Shown: positions 1 to 9,129 of the stretch, in pieces
Numbering within the stretch: position 1 is the first letter of the stretch
How the letters are laid out: each line of letters starts with the position of its first letter
Origin: Streptomyces halobius
Lineage (GTDB): Bacteria; Actinomycetota; Actinomycetes; Streptomycetales; Streptomycetaceae
Assembly: GCF_023277745.1 (NCBI RefSeq)
Contig: NZ_CP086322.1
Span: 806,001 to 870,000 of the forward strand
DNA: 64,000 nt
Direction: 5' to 3'
Position numbers and translations under genes: made by a program
The notes under the pieces: model-generated
Told to the model about the DNA's origin: nothing
Database searches by the model: none
Seen by the model: the letters and a program-made list of their open reading frames with translations, nothing else

Positions 1-2
1 CC

Positions 3-983
3 GAGATCGGGTCGTCCTCCTGCCCGCCGCCGACAGAGGTGTCGGGGGGCCGGGTCCGCTACCGGATTGCCTCGAAGCTCATCAAGAAGCGGCGCTGGGG
101 CGGTGAGCCGGATGAGTGGGTCGTGCTCGAAGAGGCATACAGGTCAGCCGAGTTGAATCTCCGTCTCGGCGGGGAGCGGATCGACAAGGCCCCGTTCGGC
201 ACCACCAGCTTCTCCTTCGCGGGCCTGTTCGAGAAGTTCAAGACCTTCGTCGACGGCCCGGAGGGCCAGCGCCTCGGACTGCCGCACATTCCGCCGGGGC
301 CGGTCACCAGCCGCGGTGTGCGCCGAACCCTGGCCATCGCGGTCGCATACCGGCCCGGCGGACTGCTGGCGGCAAAGGTGCAGATCAAGCAGGTGCATGC
401 GGCCACAACCGAGGGGTATGCGCACCGCCCCGGTGGCGCCCAGGGCCTGTTCATGGCCGAGGTCGCCGAGCTCGAACGCGACCGTCAGCTGCAGCTCACC
501 AAGGCGGCGTGGGACGACTTCAAAGAAGGCAGGATGCCCTCCGGCCCCGGCGCCCCGATGCTCATCGCTGCCTTCGAGCACATCGACGCCCAGCTCGCGG
601 AGACGCCGCCAGGTCCGGCCCATGTCCTCGACGTCGACCAGCAGTTGATCAACCTGCTGCGGCCGCACGCGGAGCGGCTCCATGTCGGTGTGGCCAATTA
701 CTGCTGGTTCCGTGATCCGGCCAAGGCCCTGTGCCTGCGCCTGGCCGGCGCCGTCATCGGCCCCGATAGCAAGCCCTTGATCGGCATGTGCGACGCGGCC
801 CGCTGTCCGCAGGCCACCCACCACGGAGAACACCGCTCTGTGTGGCTGAGCAGCGCCGACCGTAGTCGGAAGCTGCTGACCGTGCTGCCGCGCAGCCAGA
901 AGGACGCCCGCACCCGCATCCAGATGGACGTTGACCGCTCCCAGCGCGTTGTAGACGCCATCGACGCCGCGCTCGCCGTCTGA
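3..983 (+). CDS. Tyrosine recombinase/integrase, C-terminal part (runs off left edge)
   Basis: The frame is open to the left edge, so the start codon lies outside the window; the GTG at 39 is probably internal. The residues around TSRGVRRT, then the run to EGYAHR, fit boxes II/III of phage-type integrases: an Arg-rich RxxRRT helix followed by a Thr-Glu-Gly-Tyr with the nucleophilic Tyr. The segment after the Tyr (about 180 residues) is unusually long and contains Cys/His pairs (CDAARCPQATHH) that could bind metal. The next gene starts 11 bp downstream and looks like the small helper found in recombinase-in-trio and Tn554-like modules, so this is probably the last integrase of such a cassette. 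Family assignment is by motif only. Confidence 0.7.
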   Translation, partial: EIGSSSCPPPTEVSGGRVRYRIASKLIKKRRWGGEPDEWVVLEEAYRSAELNLRLGGERIDKAPFGTTSFSFAGLFEKFKTFVDGPEGQRLGLPHIPPGPVTSRGVRRTLAIAVAYRPGGLLAAKVQIKQVHAATTEGYAHRPGGAQGLFMAEVAELERDRQLQLTKAAWDDFKEGRMPSGPGAPMLIAAFEHIDAQLAETPPGPAHVLDVDQQLINLLRPHAERLHVGVANYCWFRDPAKALCLRLAGAVIGPDSKPLIGMCDAARCPQATHHGEHRSVWLSSADRSRKLLTVLPRSQKDARTRIQMDVDRSQRVVDAIDAALAV

Positions 984-994
984 GGAGAGGTGAC

Positions 995-1483
995 ATGCCC
1001 CGCATCAGTACCGACACCCGTGCCCGCAATGAGGAAGCCATCCGGGCTGCCATGGACCGGCTGCTGCGCGGCGAGCTGCCGTCCGGCGGACGCTGCGACA
1101 TCAAGACCCTGGCCGCTGAGGCCGGCGTCCCGCGGACCGGTTTCTACGCCAAGCGCAATCGCGACGGTTCCGAGCGGCGAGGCCCCTACCAGCACCTGGC
1201 CGAGGAGTTTGAGCGGCGCCTGAAGGCGCTGCAGGACGCCGGGACGGTGCCCGACCCGCGTGACGGGCAGATCGCCCGGCTCAAGGAGGACAACGCCGCC
1301 CTGCGCGACCGCGTGTCCGCCCGGGATGCCGAGATCGCTGAACTGAAGACGTCCCGGCAGCGGGCCCTGTCGCAAATCACGGCCCAGGACGCCGAACTCC
1401 AGCGGCTGCGCCGCCAGCTCGAAAGCGGCACCGTGCGACGCCTTCCGGCACCCGGGCCGGCCCCGTTTGGTTCCTGCAGCTGA
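995..1483 (+). CDS. TnpC-like small coiled-coil DNA-binding protein
   Basis: 162 residues, preceded by GAGGAGAGG at good spacing. The N-terminal part (about 1-60) resembles a helix-turn-helix with the run CDIKTLAAEAGVPRTGFY. The region from about residue 75 to 145 is a heptad-rich coiled coil (many Leu, Glu, Arg). This layout is typical of TnpC/KfrA-like helpers encoded downstream of tyrosine recombinases in Tn554-like and Streptomyces elements. It is probably co-transcribed with the integrase gene and may guide target or orientation choice. The last dozen residues are low complexity and may be drift. Confidence 0.65.
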   Translation: MPRISTDTRARNEEAIRAAMDRLLRGELPSGGRCDIKTLAAEAGVPRTGFYAKRNRDGSERRGPYQHLAEEFERRLKALQDAGTVPDPRDGQIARLKEDNAALRDRVSARDAEIAELKTSRQRALSQITAQDAELQRLRRQLESGTVRRLPAPGPAPFGSCS

Positions 1484-1511
1484 CCGCCACCGCGAGCAAG
1501 GGGCCTGCCCG

Positions 1512-1703
1512 ATGCCGTGGCGGATATCGCAACAGACCGAAGGCGCTACACGTGCAGGAGAACGAGGCTCTGCGGTCAAGTACTACGGTTCCACCACCGT
1601 GGCCTACGAGCATGAACTCGCCCAGCTCGACGAGCAGGGCCACCGGCCGCTGCGGACGCGGGGTCAGGTGATCTGGGTGGTGCGGTCTGACGTACCTGCC
1701 TGA
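1512..1703 (+). CDS. Small hypothetical protein
   Basis: A 63-codon frame starting at ATG 1512, with no strong ribosome site. Its second half (VKYYGSTTVAYEHELAQLDE onward) reads like ordinary protein rather than the Arg/Pro-rich composition of shadow frames. It lies between the recombinase cassette and the convergent chromate operon. No family is recognised, and it may be non-coding. Confidence 0.3.
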   Translation: MPWRISQQTEGATRAGERGSAVKYYGSTTVAYEHELAQLDEQGHRPLRTRGQVIWVVRSDVPA

Positions 1704-1717
1704 AGTCTGGAGTGCGG

Positions 1718-2152
1718 TCAGGCGGGTTCGCGGCCGAGGAGGTGGGCGCGCTGGTAGTAGGCGTACAGGCCGTCGAAGACGGGCTTGGTGACGGCCATGG
1801 TGTGGTTGTCGTCGCCGGTCATGGACAGGCCGCGCAGGATGACATCGAGGCCCGGGGCTTCGGGGGCGTCGAAGCGTTCGTCGTCGATGTCGGCCTCGTG
1901 GACGATCTCGGCGATGCGCTGCAGGGCCGGGTCGTCGGTGAGGTCGTAGCGGCGCAGGATGGTCTCGAAGCTGCAGTCGCCCTGATGGTGGCCCAGCTCC
2001 ACGCCGCGCATGTCGAACGCGGTGGCATCGTGGGGGACTTGGTCGGGGTCGGTGACGAAGACGAACGCGGCGTCGGGGTCGATGAACCGGTGGATCAGCC
2101 AGGCGCAGGCGGCGCGGTCGATGTGGATGCCGGCGCGGGTGGCCCACTTCAT
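1718..2152 (-). CDS. chrB: ChrB C-terminal-domain protein (chromate resistance)
   Basis: 144 residues matching the C-terminal domain of ChrB: starts MKWATRAGIHIDRAACAWLI, then the FIDPDAAFVFV and FDMRGVELGH blocks. ChrB is a chromate-sensing regulator of chrA. Here the two ChrB domains are separate genes; this one overlaps the N-domain gene by 4 bp (ATGA), so the two are translationally coupled. Separate N- and C-domain genes are known in other actinobacteria, so this is a lineage form and not a fresh break. It is the last gene of a leftward operon. Confidence 0.85.
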   Translation of the reverse strand: MKWATRAGIHIDRAACAWLIHRFIDPDAAFVFVTDPDQVPHDATAFDMRGVELGHHQGDCSFETILRRYDLTDDPALQRIAEIVHEADIDDERFDAPEAPGLDVILRGLSMTGDDNHTMAVTKPVFDGLYAYYQRAHLLGREPA

Positions 2153-2652
2153 GCGGACTCACTCTCCTCGGGATCGTGGCTGCGGTGGTCGGGGTGCAGG
2201 GCGGCCACGGCGGTCTCGGCGGCACGCCGGGCCGGTGGGGGGAAGTAGTCGCGGCGGTGGATGCGTCGCAGTTCGGCGCGCAGCTTGCGCAGGACCCGCC
2301 TGCGGGTGGGCTCATCGGCGGTGCGGGCTTGTTCGGCCTGGGCGAGGACCTGCTGGTATTCGGCGGCGCGGGCGGCGGCCATGGCCTGGGCGAGGGTGCG
2401 TTCCTGGGCGGCGCTGGCGGGCTGGGCGAGCCAGATGGTCGCGGTGCCGTCGGCGTCGAGGATCTCGTCGGCTATCCATTCCAGGTGTTCGCGGGTGCGG
2501 GCGTCGGCGGGCAGGGCGACCAGGCCGTCGGAGAGCTGGGCGACGCCGAGCCGTTTGAGTTTGCGCCAGATGGTAATGCGCGGGGTGGAGGGCTCGCGGG
2601 GGATGCGGTAGCTCAGCAGCACCCACTGCCCGCCCACCCCGGGCGTGGTCAC
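2149..2652 (-). CDS. ChrB N-terminal-domain protein
   Basis: 167 residues with the ChrB N-terminal signature: WVLLSYRIPREPSTPRITIW, then KLKRLGVAQLSDGLVALP, followed by an Arg-rich helical tail. It overlaps both neighbours by 4 bp, showing a tight operon with the downstream ChrB C-domain gene and the upstream small membrane protein. It probably forms a two-chain ChrB with its neighbour and controls or supports the divergent chrA. Confidence rests on motif pattern and on the chrA context. Confidence 0.85.
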   Translation of the reverse strand: MTTPGVGGQWVLLSYRIPREPSTPRITIWRKLKRLGVAQLSDGLVALPADARTREHLEWIADEILDADGTATIWLAQPASAAQERTLAQAMAAARAAEYQQVLAQAEQARTADEPTRRRVLRKLRAELRRIHRRDYFPPPARRAAETAVAALHPDHRSHDPEESESA

Positions 2653-2867
2653 GGCCTGGTATCCCGCGGCCCCAGGCCGGCCACGCGGGCGATCCAGTAC
2701 AGCCCGGACAGGGTGATCAGCACGAACACCGCGTCGTCGAGCGGGTCGGCGATCGGCTCCAGGGCACGGTCCAGGACGTTGACGTCGGTGACGAACGCGC
2801 CCCAGGCGAACGCGCCGATCAGCAGCAGCACAAAGGCCACCCAGTCCAGGGCATTACGCGGTCGCAT
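2649..2867 (-). CDS. Small two-helix membrane protein (DUF378-like)
   Basis: 72 residues with two hydrophobic stretches: about 9-28 (VAFVLLLIGAFAWGAFV) and 46-62. The opening LDWVAFVLLLIGAFAWG is reminiscent of the DUF378/YuzA family. It overlaps the ChrB N-domain gene by 4 bp and belongs to the chromate operon. Its role is unknown. Confidence 0.7.
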   Translation of the reverse strand: MRPRNALDWVAFVLLLIGAFAWGAFVTDVNVLDRALEPIADPLDDAVFVLITLSGLYWIARVAGLGPRDTRP

Positions 2868-2916
2868 ACGGACAAGTCTCCTTCACAGCGGGGGCGGCCA
2901 GGTTGGCGGGGTGGCG

Positions 2917-3897
2917 TCAGCCAGCGGGGGTGACGGACGTCTGGTCGACGGCCTTCTTGAGTGTGCGGGCCAGCTTCACGGCATCGTCGTTACCCCAGAA
3001 GTGCATGTAGAACAGGCGCGGGTTGTCGCCCAGGCCGTGGTTGTGGAGTTCGACGATGTCGATGCCGCCGCCGCGCAGCGCCTTGATCACCTTCTGGACC
3101 TCGTCGGCGGTCATGGCGAAGTCGCCGTTGATGACCGCGTTGCCGTCGCCGGTGGGCTGGAAGCCGATCGCGGTGGTCACCCCCATGGCCGGGGGAAGCA
3201 CCTTGCCGTGGTCGGTGATCGTCTCGTCGCGGGTGAAGGAGAACTTGTAGATCCCGCCCGCGTTCTTGCCCTTGGTGCCCATGGCTTTGTCGATGGCCTT
3301 GGTGTCCAGGTCCGGCTTCTGGTCGGACGGGGGCGAGGGCGCGGGGGTGGCGGTGGTGTTCAGCGCGGCACGGATGCCGCGGGCGATCTTGTCCGCGTCC
3401 TTGCCCTGGGCGTGGAAGTGGGTCCACCACACCTGCGGGGAGTGGGCGAGCAGGTGCTTGTGCACCGCGGTCTGGGCGATGCCGGCCTTCTGCAGGGCGT
3501 CGGTGACCTTCGGCATCTCCTCCTCGGTCACCACCAGGTCGCCCATCGCCATCGTGGTGCCGTCGCCGTAGCGGGCGAAAGCCGCCCACGAGCCCAGCGA
3601 CAGGCCCGCCTTGACCGTAACCCCCTTGGAGGTGACCTTCAGGTCGCTGCGGGGAAACCCGGTCCGGTACACGGTGCCGCCCGACAGCTTGCCCTCACGG
3701 CCCAGCGCGTCGGCCACGCCCTTCCAGTCCTCCTCGCTGGTCTTGACCGGCTCCATGCCCTTCCCCGTGGCTGCGGCGTGCGCCGCATTGCTGCCGTCCT
3801 CCCTCCCGGCCGAGGACCCGTTGTCACTGGCGCAGGCGCCGGCCAGCAGCACCACCCCCGCCACCGCGCCCAGCCGCAACGTCTTCGTGGAGATCAT
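2917..3897 (-). CDS. LppY/LpqO-type (DUF1259) lipoprotein
   Basis: 326 residues from ATG 3897, chosen because AAGGAG sits just upstream; the frame itself runs much further but is then the shadow of chrA. A lipoprotein signal with lipobox LLAGAC gives a lipidated Cys near residue 21. Two repeats of the DUF1259 fold follow, each ending in an LHNHGL/HKHLLAHSPQ block with a FHAQGK or MHFWGNDD tail. Such proteins often occur beside chromate transporters in actinobacteria. It is secreted and membrane-anchored; its biochemical role is unknown. It heads the leftward chr operon, divergent from chrA. Confidence 0.85.
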   Translation of the reverse strand: MISTKTLRLGAVAGVVLLAGACASDNGSSAGREDGSNAAHAAATGKGMEPVKTSEEDWKGVADALGREGKLSGGTVYRTGFPRSDLKVTSKGVTVKAGLSLGSWAAFARYGDGTTMAMGDLVVTEEEMPKVTDALQKAGIAQTAVHKHLLAHSPQVWWTHFHAQGKDADKIARGIRAALNTTATPAPSPPSDQKPDLDTKAIDKAMGTKGKNAGGIYKFSFTRDETITDHGKVLPPAMGVTTAIGFQPTGDGNAVINGDFAMTADEVQKVIKALRGGGIDIVELHNHGLGDNPRLFYMHFWGNDDAVKLARTLKKAVDQTSVTPAG

Positions 3898-4062
3898 CAC
3901 CACTCCTTGGTTCTCGTCTCCAGCAGTTGATGCAACCATGGTTACACCAAATAGCCGGGGCGGGACAACCGCCTCGCCGGCCACCGGGGACGCTGCCGCG
4001 CCGGTGCATCCCCGGGGGCCGCACCACACCCGACGCGAGCACGAGCCCAAGGAGCCTGGCCG

Positions 4063-5448
4063 GTGACTGCTACCGACGACCCCGCACGCCCCCGCCCGAG
4101 TGACGGCCGGGATCTGATCCCGTTCCGGCAGGCGCTGCGCACCTGGTTCGCGATCTCGCTGCAGACCTTCGGGGGTCCGGCCGGGCAGATCGCGGTGATG
4201 CAGCGGACCCTGGTGGAGGAGAAGCGGTGGATCGGCCAGCAGCGGTTCAACCACGCGCTGAGCTACTGCATGCTGCTGCCCGGCCCCGAGGCCCAGCAGC
4301 TCGCCGTCTACATCGGCTGGCTGCTCAACGGCACCCGCGGCGGCCTGGCGGCGGGCACCCTGTTCGTGCTGCCCGGCATTGTGGCGCTGCTGGCGCTGTC
4401 CGCCCTCTACGTCGGCTTCGGCCAGGCCGCCGCCGTCACCGGCCTGTTCGCCGGCCTCGCCCCCGCGGTGGTGGCCATCGTCACCCAGGCGGTATGGCGG
4501 GTCGGCCGCCGCTCGCTGACCCACATCGCCCACATCGCCCTCGCAGTCGCCGCGTTCGCCGCTCTGGCACTGTTCGCCGTGCCGTTCCCGCTCGTGATCG
4601 CCACCGCCGCGATAGCCGGCTGGCTGATCGCCCGCTACCTCCCCACCACCCGCACACCCCCGCCCGACACCGGCCATGGCGGACCCGCGCCGCCGATCGC
4701 GGATGGCGCCCTGCACCACGAGCGCCCCGGCCTCCGCCGCACGCTGCGCATCGCGGCCATCGGCCTGGCCCTGTGGGCCGCCCCGCTGGCCACCGTCGCC
4801 GCACTCATCGGCACCGGCAGCACCTTCACCGCCCAAGGGCTGTTCTTCTCCGGCACCGCGCTGGTCACCTTCGGCGGCGCCTACGCGGTGCTCGCCTACG
4901 TCGCCCAGCAAGCCGTCCAGACCTACGGCTGGCTGACCCCCGGGGAGATGGTGCGCGGCCTGGCCCTGGCCGAATCCACCCCCGGCCCGCTCATCATGGT
5001 CGTGCAGTTCGTCGCCTTCCTCGGCGCCTACCGCGACCCCGGCACACTTACCCCCTGGGCCGCCGCCCTGCTCGGCGCGCTGCTGACCACCTGGGTCACC
5101 TTCGTGCCCTGCTTCCTGTTCATCTTCCTCGGCGCCCCCCACATCGAGCGCCTGCGCGGCAACCCACACATCTCCGCCGCCCTGAAGGGCATCACCGCCG
5201 CTGTCGTCGGCGTCATCGCCAACCTGGCCCTGTACTTCGCCGAACACACCCTCTTCACCACCGTGGACACCGTCACCTTCGGACCACTGCACCTCCAGCT
5301 GCCCGACCCCGCCACCCTGCGGCCCGCCGCCCTCGCCATCGCGCTGACCGCCGCACTGCTGATCTTCAAGCTGCGCTGGAGCATGCTGCGCACCCTCAGC
5401 ACCTGCGCCGCCCTCGGCCTGACCGCCGCCCTGGCCGGCCTGACCTGA
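4063..5448 (+). CDS. chrA: Chromate efflux transporter ChrA (long, two-domain CHR family)
   Basis: 461 residues from GTG 4063, with AAGGAG about 9 bp upstream. It has two CHR domains: the first has the hallmark FGGPAGQIAVMQ and PGPEAQQLAVYIGW, the second FGGAYAVLAYV and ESTPGPLIMVVQFVAF. About ten transmembrane segments are visible, with a hydrophilic loop near residue 195-225 between the halves. It exports chromate from the cytoplasm. It diverges from the lipoprotein/ChrB operon, and the 165 bp gap should hold both promoters. The gene ends about 60 bp before the first Tn7-like end copy. Confidence 0.95.
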   Translation: MTATDDPARPRPSDGRDLIPFRQALRTWFAISLQTFGGPAGQIAVMQRTLVEEKRWIGQQRFNHALSYCMLLPGPEAQQLAVYIGWLLNGTRGGLAAGTLFVLPGIVALLALSALYVGFGQAAAVTGLFAGLAPAVVAIVTQAVWRVGRRSLTHIAHIALAVAAFAALALFAVPFPLVIATAAIAGWLIARYLPTTRTPPPDTGHGGPAPPIADGALHHERPGLRRTLRIAAIGLALWAAPLATVAALIGTGSTFTAQGLFFSGTALVTFGGAYAVLAYVAQQAVQTYGWLTPGEMVRGLALAESTPGPLIMVVQFVAFLGAYRDPGTLTPWAAALLGALLTTWVTFVPCFLFIFLGAPHIERLRGNPHISAALKGITAAVVGVIANLALYFAEHTLFTTVDTVTFGPLHLQLPDPATLRPAALAIALTAALLIFKLRWSMLRTLSTCAALGLTAALAGLT

Positions 5449-5507
5449 CCGATGCCTCAGACAGGGAGATAGACCCCGCAGATAATGGCCTGCTACTTTA
5501 CGTAGTC

Positions 5508-5700
5508 ACTGTCAACGGGATCGCGGACTTGCCAATCGACTGTCAATGAAGTGCCTTCGTTAGCTCACGAAACCGCGGAACCTAGAAATGTGTGTAGGGA
5601 TCCGCCACTTCGTTAGCACTGGCTTCTGCGGAAACGCCGGAATCCGGATGCGGTGAGCAGTGATGGTGTCGGTGGATGGTGAGCAATCGACGGTTCTTCC
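5508..5700. mobile_element. Tn7-like transposon end, copy A
   Basis: This segment matches a block near 9.41-9.60 kb, and partly one near 14.49-14.57 kb. GTCAACGGGATCGCGGA at 5511-5527 recurs exactly at 9412-9428, and the CCTAGA..TGTGTAGGGA stretch near 5581-5600 recurs near 9481-9498. Several imperfect direct repeats of about 20 bp have the form (T)nAGC(T)CAnnnnnnnCGCGGAA, for example 5561-5580 and 5613-5633. Arrays like this are typical of TnsB-binding sites in Tn7-like ends. No tnsA is left beside this copy. Confidence 0.55.
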
Positions 5701-6039
5701 TCGCTCGAAGCGGTTGACAGTGCGTGAGGTACTAATGGTCTGCGTGATCGCCGGTTTGGCTGACCGCGCCTCACCGGCTGTGTACATCCGCGGTCGATGT
5801 ATCTGCGACGGTTGGAACGAGTCCCGGTTGGCGCGCTGCTGCGCCTGCCAACCGGGCGGTGCTTATGAGCCCCGTGGTTTCCCGACTGGGGAGAGCAGAA
5901 GTATGGCCGCGTCAGGTGCTGCGGTGGCGTCGATTACCGGTGGCTGCGCACCTGGCTGGCCGTCACAGACGAAGGATCGTCGTCTACCGGCGCCACCTCG
6001 CCGCGCTGCGGGGCATCGCGAAACTCCTGGGTTGCACGG
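5701..6039. other. Intergenic, no gene recognised
   Basis: Sequence between the copy A end and the siderophore gene. Open frames here have shadow-like composition. I see no terminator or clear promoter. Confidence 0.4.
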
Positions 6040-7542
6040 TCAACCCCACGCACCGGTAAGCGGGTTGGGCAATTGTGCCCATTGGTCGCCCCCGGTCAGC
6101 CGCATCAGCGTGAGCGCCTTCGTCGGCAGCGGCTCCGTCCGGAGCGCCCGCAGGTCCGCCGTCGGGGCGAGATCCCGGGCGGCGGCCTCCAGGACCGTGC
6201 CCAGCATCGGGGCGTCCCCCACCAGCGGGCCCAGTGCCCCCGTGACCAGGCCGCCGAGGACTTTGCGGCGCAGGGCGGAGGGACCGTCGTTCAGCAGCCT
6301 GCCGGTCAGCGGCGGTGCCGGGAAGCTGTGCCGGGCCAGTCGGGCTGGGCTGATCCGGATGTCGGCGAGGTCGCGGTAAACGAGCCGGCGGGCTCGGCCC
6401 TCCGCGTCGACGACGGCGAGGAGGTTCTGCCCGTGCGCCTCCAGGGCCACTCCGAGATCGAGCAGGTCCAGGCAGACGCCGAGGGCCAGCCGCGCGAAGC
6501 CGGTGATCCGCTCCAGCCGCGCCCGAGGAGCGTACTGTGCGAGGTACGCGGGTAATTCGGCCACGGGGACGACCTGTTCCCCCGCCCCGGCATACGCGTG
6601 CGGTGACTCCCGCAGCACCGCCGCCAGATCCGGCGTGCCCGCCCCCGCCGCCGCCAGCGTTCGGGTGATGTGCAGCCGCCCGCCCAGGCGGTCCGCGACG
6701 CGCGCGGCGATGTCGGAGGTGACCATGGCATTTTCCACCGAGTAGGCGGAGATATCCCGTACAGCGGACGTCAGCTGGGTGCTCACCGCGGTCTTGACGT
6801 GGACGTTCCCGCCGAGGTCGAGTGTGCGCAGGGCCAGCAGCGGATGGGCCCGCGGCCCAGGGAGCACTGTACGGCCGGCCAGGACATGCTCCGCCTGCCA
6901 GGGGTGCGCCGGGATCAGCACCGCGTCGCCGTCCCGGAGTCCAGACGGCCACGGGCCGCGCACCGTGGCGCCCGTCACGGGTGCCAGCCGCAGGCCCACC
7001 ACCGGGCGGTGCTCCGGGGCGTACGCCAGCTGCTCGGTGGCCGAGAAGCCGGGGCGGGACCGGCAGGCGGGGTGGTACGGATGGCCGTCCGGCGACCGCT
7101 GCTCCCACTCCCACGGCCGCGTGGGCGGCTCCGTCGGGCGAGGCGCCGTGCGGGACAGCGCCAACGAGGCGACGCTGCCGTCGAGTTCGGCGGCGAAACG
7201 CGCCCAGCCCGGCACGGCCAGGGCAGTCATCAGCCGGGCCGGATGGCCGTACGGGACGCCGTCCAGCTCCAGCGAGCCGACCGCTGTCCCCGTCGCCCAG
7301 GGGTCTGACGGCGGGCCGTGCAGCCGGCGTCCGTCGGCCAGCCGCAGCGTGACGCCGTCGCCCCCGGGCGTACGGCCCGTGACACAGGGCAGCGGCTCAT
7401 GGACCAGCCCGCGCCACAGCCGGGCCAGCACTGCTGCCCTCGCGCCGGGCAGCGCGGCCAGGTAGGGGATGAGCAACTCCGGTCGGTCGCTGTCCAGTTC
7501 GGCTGCGAGGTCCCGCTCGGCGACGGTGTGGCACACGCGCAT
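6040..7542 (-). CDS. IucA/IucC-family NRPS-independent siderophore synthetase
   Basis: 500 residues. Family hallmarks are the HPYHPACRSRPGFSATE block (HPxHPxxKxRxGF type), the IPAHPWQ motif, the KTAVSTQLTSAVRDI stretch that shapes the active site, EAHGQNLLAVVD and the YRDLADIRIS segment. The enzyme adenylates a carboxylate (citrate or a monoamide) and condenses it with an amine or alcohol to make a siderophore. It is divergent from a second family member, with only about 40 bp between start codons. No amine-modifying or export genes are nearby, so the product cannot be named. Confidence 0.9.
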   Translation of the reverse strand: MRVCHTVAERDLAAELDSDRPELLIPYLAALPGARAAVLARLWRGLVHEPLPCVTGRTPGGDGVTLRLADGRRLHGPPSDPWATGTAVGSLELDGVPYGHPARLMTALAVPGWARFAAELDGSVASLALSRTAPRPTEPPTRPWEWEQRSPDGHPYHPACRSRPGFSATEQLAYAPEHRPVVGLRLAPVTGATVRGPWPSGLRDGDAVLIPAHPWQAEHVLAGRTVLPGPRAHPLLALRTLDLGGNVHVKTAVSTQLTSAVRDISAYSVENAMVTSDIAARVADRLGGRLHITRTLAAAGAGTPDLAAVLRESPHAYAGAGEQVVPVAELPAYLAQYAPRARLERITGFARLALGVCLDLLDLGVALEAHGQNLLAVVDAEGRARRLVYRDLADIRISPARLARHSFPAPPLTGRLLNDGPSALRRKVLGGLVTGALGPLVGDAPMLGTVLEAAARDLAPTADLRALRTEPLPTKALTLMRLTGGDQWAQLPNPLTGAWG

Positions 7543-7584
7543 GTCCTACCGCCCCGGAACGCAGATCACACATACTGATGGTTG

Positions 7585-9123
7585 ATGAACACCTTCGCCC
7601 GGGCGGCCGACGCACTGGCCGTGACGCCGTTGCTCAACTGCCTCCTCCTAGAAGCCGCCGCACCGGCCGGGGAACCGGTCGCCGGCCGTGCCGTCCACCG
7701 CCTACGCGTCAGCGGCCGGCTGCTGCGCGTGCGCACCGGCCACCGGCCCGCCGCGCCCGAACTGTGGACCGGCGGCACCTGGCGGCCCCTGGGGCACTCC
7801 GGGCTCGTCGACCTCGCCGTCCAGGAGATGCACGCCACCACCGGACGCTCCAACGCCGCCCTGATCGCCGAGATGACCGCCAGCCGCGCGGCCGTGGAAG
7901 CCCTCCTCGCCGCCCGGGCCACCGCCACCCCACCCGACGACCCATGGCTGCGCTCCGAACAGTCCCTGGTCATGGGCCACCCCTTCCACCCGGCCCCCAA
8001 GGCCCGCAGCGGCGGCGGCCCACCCACCGCCTGGCTGCGCTACGCCCCCGAGGCGTACGCCCGCTTCCCGCTCGCCCTGCTGGGCGTGCGTGAGGACATG
8101 GTGATCGACGACGGCGACACCACGGCCCTCGACACCTTAGGCGAGGCCCCACCCGGCTACCGCCTGCTGCCCGCCCACCCCTGGCAGCTCGGCCTTGCCC
8201 ACCGCCTGCCCGCCGTACGCACCGCCTTCGCCGAGGGCCGCCTCGTCCGGCTGGGCACCACCCCCTGGCAGGCCCGGGCCACGTCATCGGTGCGTACGGT
8301 CCACGTCCCAGGGAGCCCCGAACGCGCCGGGGCCGCCGACGACTTGTTCCTGAAGTTCAGCCTGGAGGTGCAGATCACCAACGACGTCCGGCGGATGCGG
8401 CGGCACGAACTGCGCCAGGTGCGCCGCACCGACCCGCTGGTTACCGCCGCCTTCCGGGCGATGGGTGGCCCCGCGGCCTGGCTGACCGAACGCGGGCACC
8501 GCACGGTCCGCGGCCTTGACGAGGCGTTCCCCGTCCTCGTCCGCGATGGCCTGGACGGCCACGTGGTCCCCGGCGCCACCGCCGTCCTGACCGCCGCCCT
8601 CCCCGAGGGCTTCGACGGCAGTCCCCTCGACCGCCTCACCGACCCGCTGCCCTGGTGGTCGGCCTATCTGGGCTGTATCGTCCCGCCCGTGCTGGAGGCG
8701 TACGCCCGGCACGGCATCGCGGTCGAGTGCCACCTCCAGAACACCCTGGTCGCCGTGGACGCCGACGGCACCCCCATACAAGCCGTCTTCCGCGACACCG
8801 AGGGCGCCAAGGTGATTCCCTGGACGCCTCGCGAGGTCGCCTGGCGGCGCCTGGTGTACTGCCTCGTCGTCAACAACCTCACCGAGATCGCCGGCGCCCT
8901 CGCCCACCGCTTCCCGGGGGCCTCCAGGGCCCTGTGGCCCGCCGCGAGGCGGGAGTTCGAGCGGTACGACAAGGAGCGCGGCTTCCCGGGGGCCGAGGCG
9001 GAGGCGCTCCTCACCGGGCCAACGGTCCCGGGCAAGGCCAACCTGCTGTCCCGCTGGATCGACGCGGACGGCACCGACCCCCGTTACCTCCCCGCCCACA
9101 ACCCGCTGGCCATACGCCCGTGA
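7585..9123 (+). CDS. IucA/IucC-family siderophore synthetase (second copy)
   Basis: 512 residues from ATG 7585; no clear ribosome site precedes it. Motifs: MGHPFHPAPKARSG, LLPAHPWQL, RTVHVPG, LKFSLEVQITNDVRR, HGIAVECHLQNTLVAVD and FRDTEGAK. These place it in the same superfamily as the divergent neighbour but in a different subclass; such pairs often perform successive condensations on one scaffold. The stop codon is followed within tens of bases by the broken tnsA remnant of copy B, so the pair looks like cargo within a Tn7-like element. Confidence 0.9.
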   Translation: MNTFARAADALAVTPLLNCLLLEAAAPAGEPVAGRAVHRLRVSGRLLRVRTGHRPAAPELWTGGTWRPLGHSGLVDLAVQEMHATTGRSNAALIAEMTASRAAVEALLAARATATPPDDPWLRSEQSLVMGHPFHPAPKARSGGGPPTAWLRYAPEAYARFPLALLGVREDMVIDDGDTTALDTLGEAPPGYRLLPAHPWQLGLAHRLPAVRTAFAEGRLVRLGTTPWQARATSSVRTVHVPGSPERAGAADDLFLKFSLEVQITNDVRRMRRHELRQVRRTDPLVTAAFRAMGGPAAWLTERGHRTVRGLDEAFPVLVRDGLDGHVVPGATAVLTAALPEGFDGSPLDRLTDPLPWWSAYLGCIVPPVLEAYARHGIAVECHLQNTLVAVDADGTPIQAVFRDTEGAKVIPWTPREVAWRRLVYCLVVNNLTEIAGALAHRFPGASRALWPAARREFERYDKERGFPGAEAEALLTGPTVPGKANLLSRWIDADGTDPRYLPAHNPLAIRP

Positions 9124-9129
9124 AACAGT

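Noticed and set aside
2176..3930. A 584-codon plus-strand frame over the chromate operon
   Set aside because: Gly/Val/Ala-rich antisense shadow of ChrB and the lipoprotein.
2917..5292. A 791-codon minus-strand frame spanning the lipoprotein and chrA
   Set aside because: Only its C-terminal 326 residues are protein-like; the rest is antisense to chrA and has Gly/Gln/Asp-rich shadow composition.
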